From JBBTQX01 sp038064955 (GTDB lineage Bacteria; Patescibacteriota; Minisyncoccia; UBA6257; GWB1-50-10), in NCBI GenBank assembly GCA_038064955.1, contig JBBTRY010000041.1:1-7459 (forward strand): 7,459 bases of DNA, given 5' to 3'. Below the pieces are notes generated by a model. That model did not search any database, was not told where the DNA came from, and worked only from the letters and a program-made list of their open reading frames with translations. Shown piece by piece: positions 1-6,332 of this stretch; the stretch's first letter is position 1, and each line of letters opens with the position of its first letter. The translations under genes and the position numbers were made by a program.

Positions 1-50
1 AGCTTGCCACCTTTCCAAGATGGTGCACTAGACCACTATGCGACCCCTCC
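1..50 (-). tRNA. tRNA-Ser (anticodon GGA), 3' part cut off by the window edge
   Basis: Read on the minus strand, the 50 bases fold as the 5' two thirds of a tRNA. The acceptor strand GGAGGGG is at 50-44. The D arm has a GCAT/GTGC stem, with A14, the GG pair and A21 in the loop. A five-pair anticodon stem CCATC/GGTGG (including one U-G pair) encloses the loop TTGGAAA. The anticodon GGA is at 16-14, preceded by the invariant U and followed by A. GGA reads the serine codons UCC and UCU, and the GGAG start is typical of bacterial tRNA-Ser. The sequence CAAGCT at the edge would begin the long variable arm of this class II tRNA. The T arm and 3' acceptor strand lie outside the window, so completeness cannot be judged. 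It lies 43 bp downstream of the tpm stop on the same strand. Confidence 0.93.
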
Positions 51-63
51 GTTACAAATCTAC

Positions 64-91
64 ATTAACACTTAAACGGGGGTATTTTCAA
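64..91 (-). promoter_or_regulatory. possible weak promoter for tRNA-Ser
   Basis: On the minus strand, TTGAAA (91-86, five of six matches to TTGACA) is followed after 16 bp by GTTAAT (69-64, four of six matches to TATAAT). A start about 7 nt further would leave a short leader before the tRNA at 50. No terminator is visible between the tpm stop and the tRNA, so read-through is an equally good explanation. Confidence 0.3.
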
Positions 92-93
92 AT

Positions 94-996
94 CTACCAC
101 CTCCCGCTCGCGCCTCCGCCGCCGGACGAACCGCCGCCGAAACCGCCGAATCCGCCGCCTCCGGAACCGCCTCTGCCTCCGAATCCCCCGCCTCCCAGCC
201 ACCAGGGTGGAATGCCGCCGCCACTCTTATACTTCGCATAGCTTTTTGAGACGAAATAATCGAATACTAAACCAAAGACGGCCAATCCGCCGATCGCGAC
301 AATACCGGCATAGAGAAAACCATAAATAATGCCGATAATGACGCCAGCCGCACCGCCCAAAACTCCGCCGGCCCACCAGGATTTTGACCGACCCAAAATG
401 CTCGCGAGCCAGACGGGTACAAAAAATATCAGAAAGAACCAGTCAAAATTGGAACTTCTGCCGGAATTTGACGGACTAGCGCTAGGAATTTCTTCAGTGC
501 CGGAAATCGCACCAATTACCCTATCTGCCGCTCCGTTCAATCCGCCTATGTAATCGCCGTTCCGGAAAGCGGGCGTGAGCACGTCACGAATGATCCAATA
601 ACTCTGGGCGTCGGTTAGAGCGCCTTCCAAACCGTAGCCCACCTCGATCCGCATCTCACGGTCTTCTTTCGAGACGAGTATTAAAATGCCGTTGTCTTTT
701 TCTTCATCGCCTATCCCCCACTCCTTGAAAAGTTTTTCGGCGAAATTTTCAATCGTGTCCCCGCCCAAATTGTTTACCGTCGCGATAACAATCGCGTTGC
801 CGGTTTGTTTTTGGAATTCGGAAAGTTTCGTTTCCAATGTCGCAATATCCGCCGGAACGAGCATTTCAGCGAAATCGTTCACTGCGCCTTTGGGCATTCC
901 TGCCTGCGCAGGCAGGCCGGGATTCTCATAGGCAAATACGAGAAACGGCGCCGCAAGAAACGCGACGCCGGCCAAAAGCAGAAACTTCTTAAGCAT
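94..996 (-). CDS. TPM-domain (YgcG-like) secreted membrane-anchored protein
   Basis: This 300-residue protein has the standard YgcG-like layout. A signal peptide covers residues 1-22 (KK, then a hydrophobic core, ending VFA before Tyr23). A TPM domain runs from about 36 to 165, with the familiar VNDFAEML opening, the GNAIVIATV strand, the DNGILILVS strand and the EVGYGLEGALTD motif. Hydrophobic membrane segments lie at about 186-202 and 209-249. A Gly/Ser-rich tail at 259-298 ends GGGGASGRW. The domain therefore probably sits outside the membrane. TPM domains have been linked to membrane-protein quality control and, in some members, phosphatase activity; the role here is not known. The gene starts 5 bp after the lemA stop, so the two are probably cotranscribed, and LemA/TPM pairing is common in bacteria. 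No Shine-Dalgarno sequence precedes the ATG. Residues 27-33 (GLPAQAG) are encoded by a perfect 18-bp palindrome and look like an insertion just before the domain. Confidence 0.9.
   Translation of the reverse strand: MLKKFLLLAGVAFLAAPFLVFAYENPGLPAQAGMPKGAVNDFAEMLVPADIATLETKLSEFQKQTGNAIVIATVNNLGGDTIENFAEKLFKEWGIGDEEKDNGILILVSKEDREMRIEVGYGLEGALTDAQSYWIIRDVLTPAFRNGDYIGGLNGAADRVIGAISGTEEIPSASPSNSGRSSNFDWFFLIFFVPVWLASILGRSKSWWAGGVLGGAAGVIIGIIYGFLYAGIVAIGGLAVFGLVFDYFVSKSYAKYKSGGGIPPWWLGGGGFGGRGGSGGGGFGGFGGGSSGGGGASGRW
899..916. repeat. 18-bp perfect palindrome inside the tpm reading frame
   Basis: CCTGCCTGCGCAGGCAGG is its own reverse complement. It encodes GLPAQAG (residues 27-33) between the signal peptide and the TPM domain. 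Typical family members go almost directly from the signal peptide into a PKP/PKG-VND motif, so these residues look like an in-frame insertion at a tolerant spot. Confidence 0.8.
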
Positions 997-1001
997 TTAA
1001 T

Positions 1002-1559
1002 TTAAAAACTGACCGAGGGAGCGTTTTCGGAACCGGCTTGAGCCTCAAAATATTCCCGCGCCGAGAAGCCGAAGATACCGGCCACGATATTCGAGGGGAA
1101 TCTTTTCGCCATCGCGTTGAAACTCCTCACACTGTCGTTGAAACGCTGGCGCTCCACGCTCACGCGGTTCTCCGTGCCTTCAATTTGAACCATTAAGGTT
1201 TGAACCGTATCAATGGATTTCAATTGCGGATAGTTCTCCATCACAACGAGCAGGCGTCCGAGAGCGGATTCCACTTCCCCCGCGGCTTTGGCTTTATCGT
1301 CCACCGTAGCGGCCGCGCCGTATTTCGTCCGCGCTTCCGTAATGGCGTCAAAGACCGTCTGCTCCTGCTTCATCGCGCCCTTCACCGAATTCACCAGATT
1401 CGGAATGATATCGAAACGCCTTTGATACTGGGATTCCACTTGAGCCCACTGGCCATCAATAGCCTCACGCCCGTTCACGAAACTGTTATAAGTACCAAAG
1501 AAATAAATAACGACTAGAAGAACGATTGCCCCGATTATCAACCAATTTTTATTTTTCAT
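1002..1559 (-). CDS. lemA: LemA family membrane protein
   Basis: This 185-residue protein matches the LemA family over its full length. A single N-terminal membrane helix covers residues 6-22 with a short N-terminal tail, followed by YNSFV (24-28). The hallmark segment is at 45-60: QYQRRFDIIPNLVNSV, corresponding to the family's RR(Y/F)DLIPNLV motif. A long helical region follows, with YPQLKS (110-115), the NRVSVERQRFN motif (131-141) and a FP..IVAGIFGF ending (154-165). LemA proteins form a helical bundle on the outer face of the cytoplasmic membrane; their biochemical role is unsettled. It lies 21 bp downstream of groEL and 5 bp upstream of the TPM gene, its usual kind of partner. An extended -10 element directly before the ATG suggests it has its own promoter as well as possible read-through from groESL. 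Confidence 0.93.
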   Translation of the reverse strand: MKNKNWLIIGAIVLLVVIYFFGTYNSFVNGREAIDGQWAQVESQYQRRFDIIPNLVNSVKGAMKQEQTVFDAITEARTKYGAAATVDDKAKAAGEVESALGRLLVVMENYPQLKSIDTVQTLMVQIEGTENRVSVERQRFNDSVRSFNAMAKRFPSNIVAGIFGFSAREYFEAQAGSENAPSVSF

Positions 1560-1565
1560 AAGTTT

Positions 1566-1574
1566 ATTATACCA
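1566..1574 (-). promoter_or_regulatory. extended -10 promoter for lemA (leaderless)
   Basis: The minus strand reads TGGTATAAT (1574-1566), a perfect TATAAT with the TG of an extended -10 element. Only six bases, AAACTT, separate it from the lemA ATG at 1559, so the start site would fall on or next to the A of the ATG. No -35 match is seen at 17 bp, where the sequence lies in the last codons of groEL. An extended -10 can work without one. Confidence 0.65.
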
Positions 1575-1580
1575 AATTTC

Positions 1581-3215
1581 CTAGTACTCCCCCATTCCGC
1601 CGGGCATTCCGCTGCCTGGCAAATCTTTCTTGGGAATCTCCACGACGCCCGCGCCGATCGTGAGGTAGGTGGCCGCGACCGAAACTGCGTTCCGGAAGGC
1701 GGTCTTTGTGACTTTTAAGGGGTCAATGATGCCGGCGACTTTCAAGTCGTCCAAATCGTTTTTAACCGCGTTGAATCCTCTCCAGTTTTCGTTCGCACCG
1801 CGCTTCTTGAGCTTTTCGATAATCTTCGCCGGATTCTCGCCGCTGTTTGAAATAATCGCGCTTAAGGGCGCTTCGATAGCCCGGCTCAATATCTGGGCCA
1901 CTGCTTCGGCCACGGGATTAGACTGAATGTTCTTTGAAATGGTTTCATAAGTATTGAAAAGCGCAATGCCACCACCGGGAACAATGCCTTCTTCCATCGC
2001 CGCGCGCGTGGCCGCTACCGCGTCTTCCACCCGCTGTTTCAGTTCTTTCTGGGCAGATTCGGTCGGCGCACCCACTTTGATAATCGCAACGCCACCGGAA
2101 AGTTTGCCGAGACGCTCCTGCAATTTTTCTTTGTCGAAATCGGAATCGATGGTTTTGATCTGCGCTTTAATCTGCTTTACCCGTTCATCAATGGCATTCT
2201 TGTTTCCCTTACCGCCCACGATGACGGTCTTGTCTTTCCCCGCCACCACGCGATGGGCGTGCCCGAGATCGCTCAACTCCACTCCTTCCATCTTTTTACC
2301 CAAATCTTCGGAGACGAAGTTCGCGCCGGTCACAATGGCGATATCCTGGAGCATTTCTTTTTTCCGATCGCCGAAACCCGGCGCCTTTACGACGAGAACG
2401 CTGAAGATGCCGCGAATCTTATTGACCACGATTGTCGCGAGAGCCTCGCCGTCCACCTCTTCGGCCACTATCAAAAGTTCCTTTTTGCCGCTCTGAATGA
2501 CCTTTTCAAGAAGCGGGAGCAAATCGCCGATGGCCGAGATCTTCCGATCAGTTACGAGAATATACGGGTCTTCCAAAATAGATTCCATTTTTTCCTGATT
2601 CGTCACCATATACTGCGAGACATAGCCGCGATCGAACTGCATTCCCTCCACCATTTCGTATCTGTTGCCCACGGTATTGGAATCCTCGATGGTCACCACG
2701 CCCTCCCGGCCGACTTTGGACATTATTTCGGCGATAAGTTTGCCGATCTCGTTGTCTTTGGCCGACAAGGTCGCCACTTCCTCTATTTTTTTATTGTCGT
2801 TTATCTCTTCTTTCTGGCTTTCGAGCGCTTTCACAATCGCCTCGCTGCCTTTTTTGAGTTCTTCGGCGAGCTGAATAACATTGAAACCTTTCTCGCGGAC
2901 GGCTTTTTCGCCCTCCTCGATCATCGCGTGCGCCAAAACGGTTGCGGTCGTAGTGCCATCGCCTACGCCGTCGTTCGTCTTATCCGCCGCCTGTTTGATG
3001 AATTCGGCACCGAGATTTTCGTACTTATCTTCGAATTCTATTTCCTTCGCCACCGTTACGCCATCGAAAGTGACCTGAGGCGCGCCGTAGCCCTTTTCAA
3101 TCACGACCGCCCGACCACGCGGACCCAAAGTCATGCGTACCGCTTCGGCAAGCTTGTCGATACCCTTTTTCATCGCCACGCGGGCGCTTTCGTTGAATAA
3201 AATTTGTTTTGCCAT
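1581..3215 (-). CDS. groEL: chaperonin GroEL (60 kDa, Hsp60)
   Basis: This is a full-length 544-residue group I chaperonin, close to the 548 residues of the E. coli protein. It forms a double seven-subunit ring that folds proteins in an ATP-driven cycle with GroES. ATP-site features are intact: the LGPRG loop (30-34), Asp51 in TFDGVTVAKEI, the GDGTTTATVL motif (85-94, with Asp86) and the catalytic Asp398 in VEDAVAATRA, followed by EEGIVPGGG. The C-terminus ends GSGMPGGMGEY, a shortened form of the Gly-Gly-Met tail that lines the cavity floor. The ATG lies 8 bp after the groES stop and has no Shine-Dalgarno sequence, so translation may rely on coupling to groES or on its own weak signal. A large open frame on the opposite strand is only a shadow of this gene. 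Confidence 0.98.
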   Translation of the reverse strand: MAKQILFNESARVAMKKGIDKLAEAVRMTLGPRGRAVVIEKGYGAPQVTFDGVTVAKEIEFEDKYENLGAEFIKQAADKTNDGVGDGTTTATVLAHAMIEEGEKAVREKGFNVIQLAEELKKGSEAIVKALESQKEEINDNKKIEEVATLSAKDNEIGKLIAEIMSKVGREGVVTIEDSNTVGNRYEMVEGMQFDRGYVSQYMVTNQEKMESILEDPYILVTDRKISAIGDLLPLLEKVIQSGKKELLIVAEEVDGEALATIVVNKIRGIFSVLVVKAPGFGDRKKEMLQDIAIVTGANFVSEDLGKKMEGVELSDLGHAHRVVAGKDKTVIVGGKGNKNAIDERVKQIKAQIKTIDSDFDKEKLQERLGKLSGGVAIIKVGAPTESAQKELKQRVEDAVAATRAAMEEGIVPGGGIALFNTYETISKNIQSNPVAEAVAQILSRAIEAPLSAIISNSGENPAKIIEKLKKRGANENWRGFNAVKNDLDDLKVAGIIDPLKVTKTAFRNAVSVAATYLTIGAGVVEIPKKDLPGSGMPGGMGEY

Positions 3216-3223
3216 GGTTTTAA

Positions 3224-3514
3224 TTAATCTAAAATCGCCAGAATGTCGTCCTCATCTCCGACCAGATATTTCTTCTTGTCAAACTCTATCTCATCCGGTC
3301 CGTATTTCTTGAAAAGCACGCGGTCGCCAACCTTGACCGACATCGGAATTCTTTCGCCTTTTTCGTTAAGTTTGCCGGGACCCACGGCGATAACCTTGCC
3401 CTGCATCGGCTTTTCTTTCTCCGCCGTGTCCGGCAGAACTATTCCCGACTTTGTGACCGCCTCCTCGGTAAACGGCTCGATAAATAAATGGTTGGACAAT
3501 GGTTTGAAATTCAT
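3224..3514 (-). CDS. groES: co-chaperonin GroES (10 kDa, Hsp10)
   Basis: This 96-residue protein has the usual GroES length and layout. An N-terminal strand FKPLSNHLFIEPF comes first, then the mobile loop at about 16-34 with the GroEL-binding tripeptide Ile-Val-Leu in KSGIVLPDTAEKEKP. The core follows with GKVIAVGPG (39-47), KVGDRVLFKKY (61-71) and the closing YLVGDEDDILAIL. It caps the GroEL ring and closes the folding chamber. It is the first gene of the groES-groEL unit and is transcribed away from rsh across a 31-bp gap. No CIRCE inverted repeat, the HrcA operator common upstream of groES, is visible. The ATG choice is firm because a strong promoter -10 element ends 9 nt upstream. Confidence 0.97.
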   Translation of the reverse strand: MNFKPLSNHLFIEPFTEEAVTKSGIVLPDTAEKEKPMQGKVIAVGPGKLNEKGERIPMSVKVGDRVLFKKYGPDEIEFDKKKYLVGDEDDILAILD

Positions 3515-3538
3515 ATTTTTTGCATTTTAGCCTACAAT
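3510..3538 (+). promoter_or_regulatory. rsh promoter, overlapping the groES promoter
   Basis: TTCATA (3510-3515, four of six matches to the -35) is followed after 17 bp by TACAAT (3533-3538, five of six matches to the -10). Seven bases then lead to the rsh ATG at 3546, so transcription would start on or beside the A of the start codon. The -35 overlaps the groES start codon, and the -10 lies within the spacer of the divergent groES promoter. Confidence 0.6.
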
Positions 3539-3552
3539 TCAATATATGTCCA
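3524..3552 (-). promoter_or_regulatory. groES-groEL promoter
   Basis: On the minus strand, TGGACA (3552-3547, five of six matches to the -35 consensus) is followed after exactly 17 bp by TAAAAT (3529-3524, five of six matches to the -10). Nine bases separate the -10 from the groES ATG, so the leader would be about 0-3 nt. The -35 lies over the start codon and second codon of rsh. This is the best-matching vegetative-type promoter in the window. Confidence 0.75.
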
Positions 3553-5243
3553 TAGAATGGATTGAAAAAATGCCTAAAGACGGCCTCATCCGCCAAGCCT
3601 ACGAATTCGCGGAAAAAGCCCACCAGGGCGTAAAGAGGCTGTGCGGCGAACCTTATATCAATCATTGCATTGAGACGGCTAAAATGGTTTTCGACTGGGG
3701 TTTGGGCGAGACGGCCGTCGCGACGGCCCTGCTTCACGATGTCGTGGAAGACACAAAATATACAGTCAAGAATATTGAAAAAGAATTTGGGTCGGAAATT
3801 GCATATCTCGTGGACGGCCTTACGAAAATAGAATCCATCGAATATCCCGAAAAAGCGGATTCCGAAAACATCAGGAAAATTCTCATCTCTTCCGCCAAAG
3901 ATTTGAGAATATTACTCATAAAACTCGCCGATCGGTTCAGTAATATGATGACTTTGGAATTCCTTCCGCCCGAGCGGCAGAAAAAGTTCGCCTGGGAAAC
4001 TATCGAGATATTCGCTCCGCTCGCCTATCGCCTCGGCATGCAAAAACTTTCGGGCGATCTGGAAGATATGGCCTTCCCCTACGTCTATCCCGAGGAATAT
4101 AAGTGGCTAACGAAGGAGGTGAAAGACGACTTTTCCGAACGCCAGGAATACGCCCAAAAAGTCGTGCCAATAGTTCGAAAAGCGCTCAAAGAACACAGTA
4201 TAGAACCAATAAACATAGACTCCCGCGCCAAACGCTATTACAGCCTCTATAAAAAACTTCTCCGCTACGACATGGATATGAACCGGGTCTATGATTTAGT
4301 GGCGCTCCGCATCATCGTCGATACCGTAAAGGAATGCTACGCAGTGCTCGGGGTCATTCATAACCTATGGCAGCCGATGCCGAACCGCTTTAAGGACTAT
4401 ATCGCCCGGTCGAAACCGAACAGCTACCGGAGTCTGCATACGACGGTCTTTGCCATAAACAACAAGATATTGGAGATTCAAATCCGGACGGAAAAGATGC
4501 ATCAGGAAAACGAGCTCGGTATCGCCGCCCACTGGGCTTATCAACAGGTGAAAAGTTCGGCGGAAAAAAACAAGAAATGGACCGGAGTAAAAGACAAAAG
4601 CGAAATGCTCTGGATGGAACAATTGAACAATTGGCAGAAACACGCCAATAACGAGGAAGATTTTCTGGAATCCCTGAAAGTGGATTTCTTCAAAGACCGA
4701 ATATTCGTGCTGACGCCTCAAAACGATATAATCGATTTGCCGGCGGGCGCGACGCCGGTGGATTTCGCCTATCGCATCCATTCGGACGTGGGTGACAACT
4801 GCGTGGGCGCGAAAGTAAACGGCAAAATCGCTCCCCTGGATTATGAACTCCAGACGCGCGATGTAGTGGATATCATCACCCAAAAAAACAGGAAACCTTC
4901 CGAAGACTGGCTCCGGTTCGTCAAAACCTCGCTCGCCAAAAAGCACATCCGCGAAGTGTTAAATGAGGACAGCCGGCGCATCCGGAAAAAACTCATCGTG
5001 CCCCAAATGGAAACGAAAATAGCGAATGACAATCGACCTGGCTATCTCAAGGAGATTACCGCTGTCTTTGGAGAGATGAAGATAAACATCACATTCCTCC
5101 AAAGCCAGACCGATGGGCGCGGAAAGCTCTCGGCTATCTTGGCGCGCTCCGATGTACCATCCCCCGACCGCATCCAAAAACTAATGGTACGGATAAAAAA
5201 AATTCCCGGGACGAAGGAAGTTAGCTACAAAATAAACCGATAA
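3546..5243 (+). CDS. RelA/SpoT homologue, (p)ppGpp synthetase/hydrolase, short form
   Basis: This 565-residue enzyme makes and breaks the stringent-response alarmone (p)ppGpp. The N-terminal HD hydrolase domain keeps the expected metal ligands His40, His64-Asp65 (in LLHDVVEDT) and Asp129 (in KLADRFSNMMTL), with Glu68-Asp69. The synthetase domain (about 225-335) has Asp259 in LRIIVDT, the RFKD loop (281-284, the RXKD form found in bifunctional enzymes), the KPNSYRSLHTTV motif and Glu310 in EIQIRTE, so both activities look possible. A TGS domain follows (about 383-442), and an ACT-type domain closes the protein (about 494-565, starting NDNRPGYLKEI). Full-length Rel proteins are usually above 700 residues. 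The helical and zinc-finger regions between TGS and ACT are replaced here by a linker of about 50 residues. The ATG has no Shine-Dalgarno sequence and sits 7 nt after a -10 element. The gene ends 4 bp from the convergent parB stop. Confidence 0.95.
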   Translation: MSIEWIEKMPKDGLIRQAYEFAEKAHQGVKRLCGEPYINHCIETAKMVFDWGLGETAVATALLHDVVEDTKYTVKNIEKEFGSEIAYLVDGLTKIESIEYPEKADSENIRKILISSAKDLRILLIKLADRFSNMMTLEFLPPERQKKFAWETIEIFAPLAYRLGMQKLSGDLEDMAFPYVYPEEYKWLTKEVKDDFSERQEYAQKVVPIVRKALKEHSIEPINIDSRAKRYYSLYKKLLRYDMDMNRVYDLVALRIIVDTVKECYAVLGVIHNLWQPMPNRFKDYIARSKPNSYRSLHTTVFAINNKILEIQIRTEKMHQENELGIAAHWAYQQVKSSAEKNKKWTGVKDKSEMLWMEQLNNWQKHANNEEDFLESLKVDFFKDRIFVLTPQNDIIDLPAGATPVDFAYRIHSDVGDNCVGAKVNGKIAPLDYELQTRDVVDIITQKNRKPSEDWLRFVKTSLAKKHIREVLNEDSRRIRKKLIVPQMETKIANDNRPGYLKEITAVFGEMKINITFLQSQTDGRGKLSAILARSDVPSPDRIQKLMVRIKKIPGTKEVSYKINR

Positions 5244-5247
5244 CCGT

Positions 5248-6315
5248 TCATTCGGCTCCCGGACCGAGCAGTTTTTCGATGACGCCGTGCCATTCCTCGT
5301 CCGAATAGAAATTTATCGCCACCCGACCCTTCCCACCGCGCTTCATTACTTTGACGGGCACGCCCAAACCTTCTTCCAATCTTTTTTGCCAATAGGCGGC
5401 TTCCGGGTCTACTATCTCCGGCTTATGGGCCTCGCTTTTCGCCGCCCGAACGGTCAGCCCCCGCGACAGGATATTTTCGAATATTCTCTTCTGTTCATCG
5501 ACACTCTCTATTCCCAAAAGCGTCCGCGCTTGAGATTCGTTCAATTTATTTTGAATCAAAGCTTCCTGAATATATGAAGGAAGATTCAGAAGACGCATCG
5601 CGTTCGCCACTGTTTCTCGGCTCTTGCCTACCCGCACTCCAATCTCTTTTTGAGTCAGACCAAATTCATCCTGAAGACGGGAATAGGCCTTGGCGGATTC
5701 GACGGGATTCAGGTTATGACGCTGGAGATTTTCGATGAGCGCCATTTCGAGCTTTATTCTATTCGCGTCCACTTTTTTCACGATAGCCGGCACGCGTTCC
5801 AAGCCGGCAAGCTTTGCGGCCCGCAAGCGGCGTTCTCCCGCAATCAGCTGGTATTCCACATCCGTGCCCGTCTCAGTTTCCTTGGAAACTTTCGAGACGA
5901 TGAGCGGTTGAATGATGCCAAATTCACGGATGGACTGGGCAAGATTGCCAAGTTCCTCATCATTGAACTCGTGGCGCGGCTGGAAGGGATTCGGCTTTAT
6001 CTTATCGACTTCTATCTGGAAGATGTGATCGCCATCGGATATTTTTTTAGGTCCAATGTTTCCACCCGCATTCCTCGACGAAGCGGCAGGAGAATAGTTG
6101 TCATTATCCATCGGAGGATGGGAAGGCGCATGAGAAAGTGTCTCGGAAACCGAGTGGGCAGGGTTTCCGATTCTTGAATCGGAAGAGCGAGGTTGAGAGT
6201 CAAGCCGCGTTTCGTCTCGCTGGGGCGAAACGACGGCGTTTTTCGAAGGCGCCTTTCCATCCGATGTTTCTTTTTGTGGCGGTATTAAAGACGAGAGTCC
6301 TCTTCCGATTGGCAT
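5248..6315 (-). CDS. parB: chromosome-partitioning protein ParB (CTPase, parS-binding)
   Basis: This 355-residue ParB/Spo0J-type protein loads on parS and slides on DNA as a CTP-bound clamp, working with ParA to segregate origins. The N-terminal IGRGLSSLIP (3-12) is the conserved peptide that stimulates ParA. The CTP-binding fold contains NPFQPR (109-114), the GERRLRAAKLAG motif (160-171) and ENLQRHNLNPVE (195-206). The helix-turn-helix is at about 220-246 (LTQKEIGVRVGKSRETVANA). A C-terminal dimerisation region ends at EKLLGPGAE. About 85 residues separate the ParA-interacting peptide from the CTPase domain, which is longer than usual. This low-complexity linker is rich in Ser, Asn and Pro and carries three DNA inverted repeats. 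ParB is on the same strand as upstream parA but 305 bp away, with its own TATAAT element. It is the only gene here ending in TGA. Confidence 0.95.
   Translation of the reverse strand: MPIGRGLSSLIPPQKETSDGKAPSKNAVVSPQRDETRLDSQPRSSDSRIGNPAHSVSETLSHAPSHPPMDNDNYSPAASSRNAGGNIGPKKISDGDHIFQIEVDKIKPNPFQPRHEFNDEELGNLAQSIREFGIIQPLIVSKVSKETETGTDVEYQLIAGERRLRAAKLAGLERVPAIVKKVDANRIKLEMALIENLQRHNLNPVESAKAYSRLQDEFGLTQKEIGVRVGKSRETVANAMRLLNLPSYIQEALIQNKLNESQARTLLGIESVDEQKRIFENILSRGLTVRAAKSEAHKPEIVDPEAAYWQKRLEEGLGVPVKVMKRGGKGRVAINFYSDEEWHGVIEKLLGPGAE
5252..5276 (+). terminator. weak terminator-like hairpin after rsh
   Basis: Just past the rsh stop, two alternative 4-bp stems are possible (TCGG/CCGA at 5252-5255 and 5264-5267, or GCTC/GAGC at 5255-5258 and 5266-5269), followed by five Ts at 5272-5276. 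The site lies within the last codons of convergent parB. The stems are short, so termination here is doubtful. Confidence 0.25.
6143..6184. repeat. two overlapping inverted repeats in the parB linker
   Basis: Arm A, TCGGAAACC (6143-6151), pairs perfectly with GGTTTCCGA (6162-6170) across 10 nt. Arm B continues, so that TTCCGATTC (6165-6173) also pairs perfectly with GAATCGGAA (6176-6184) across 2 nt, giving the 20-bp near-palindrome TTCCGATTCTTGAATCGGAA. The middle arm can pair with only one partner at a time. The DNA encodes residues 44-58 of the variable ParB linker. Confidence 0.7.
6208..6232. repeat. 7-bp inverted repeat in the parB linker
   Basis: CGTTTCG (6208-6214) and CGAAACG (6226-6232) are perfect inverted copies separated by 11 bp, encoding residues 28-36 of the ParB linker. 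The GTTTC/GAAAC arms resemble half-sites of the bacterial parS consensus, but the spacing is not that of parS. Confidence 0.5.
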
Positions 6316-6324
6316 AATGGTCTA

Positions 6325-6330
6325 ATTATA
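6325..6330 (-). promoter_or_regulatory. -10 element for parB (nearly leaderless)
   Basis: A perfect TATAAT on the minus strand ends 9 nt before the parB ATG at 6315, which would place the transcript start about 0-3 nt upstream of the start codon. There is no good -35 match at 16-18 bp and no Shine-Dalgarno sequence. The element supports both the chosen start codon and separate transcription of parB from parA. Confidence 0.6.
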
Positions 6331-6332
6331 GT

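Noticed and set aside
38..241. Plus-strand proline-rich 67-codon frame
   Set aside because: It is the antisense of the Gly/Ser-rich tail of the TPM protein and also runs into the tRNA; its composition is fully explained by that.
2253..3200. 315-codon plus-strand frame opposite groEL
   Set aside because: It lies entirely inside the highly conserved groEL gene, has no recognisable domain, and reflects codon bias on the opposite strand.
3515..3545. CIRCE operator upstream of groES
   Set aside because: The expected TTAGCACTC-N9-GAGTGCTAA inverted repeat is not present in the gap or the flanking codons.
4365..4946. 193-codon minus-strand frame opposite rsh
   Set aside because: It is an antisense shadow of the conserved synthetase and TGS region with no family resemblance.
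5244..5247. Strong bidirectional terminator between rsh and parB
   Set aside because: The gap is 4 bp, and the nearby stems are only 4 bp long with a T run on one strand only; kept as a low-confidence terminator for rsh.
5248..5250. Use of TGA as a sense codon (glycine code of Gracilibacteria or Absconditabacteria)
   Set aside because: No gene has an in-frame internal TGA, and ParB ends at TGA with a normal C-terminus. Reading through would add only six residues, so this is weak evidence, but it gives no support for recoding.
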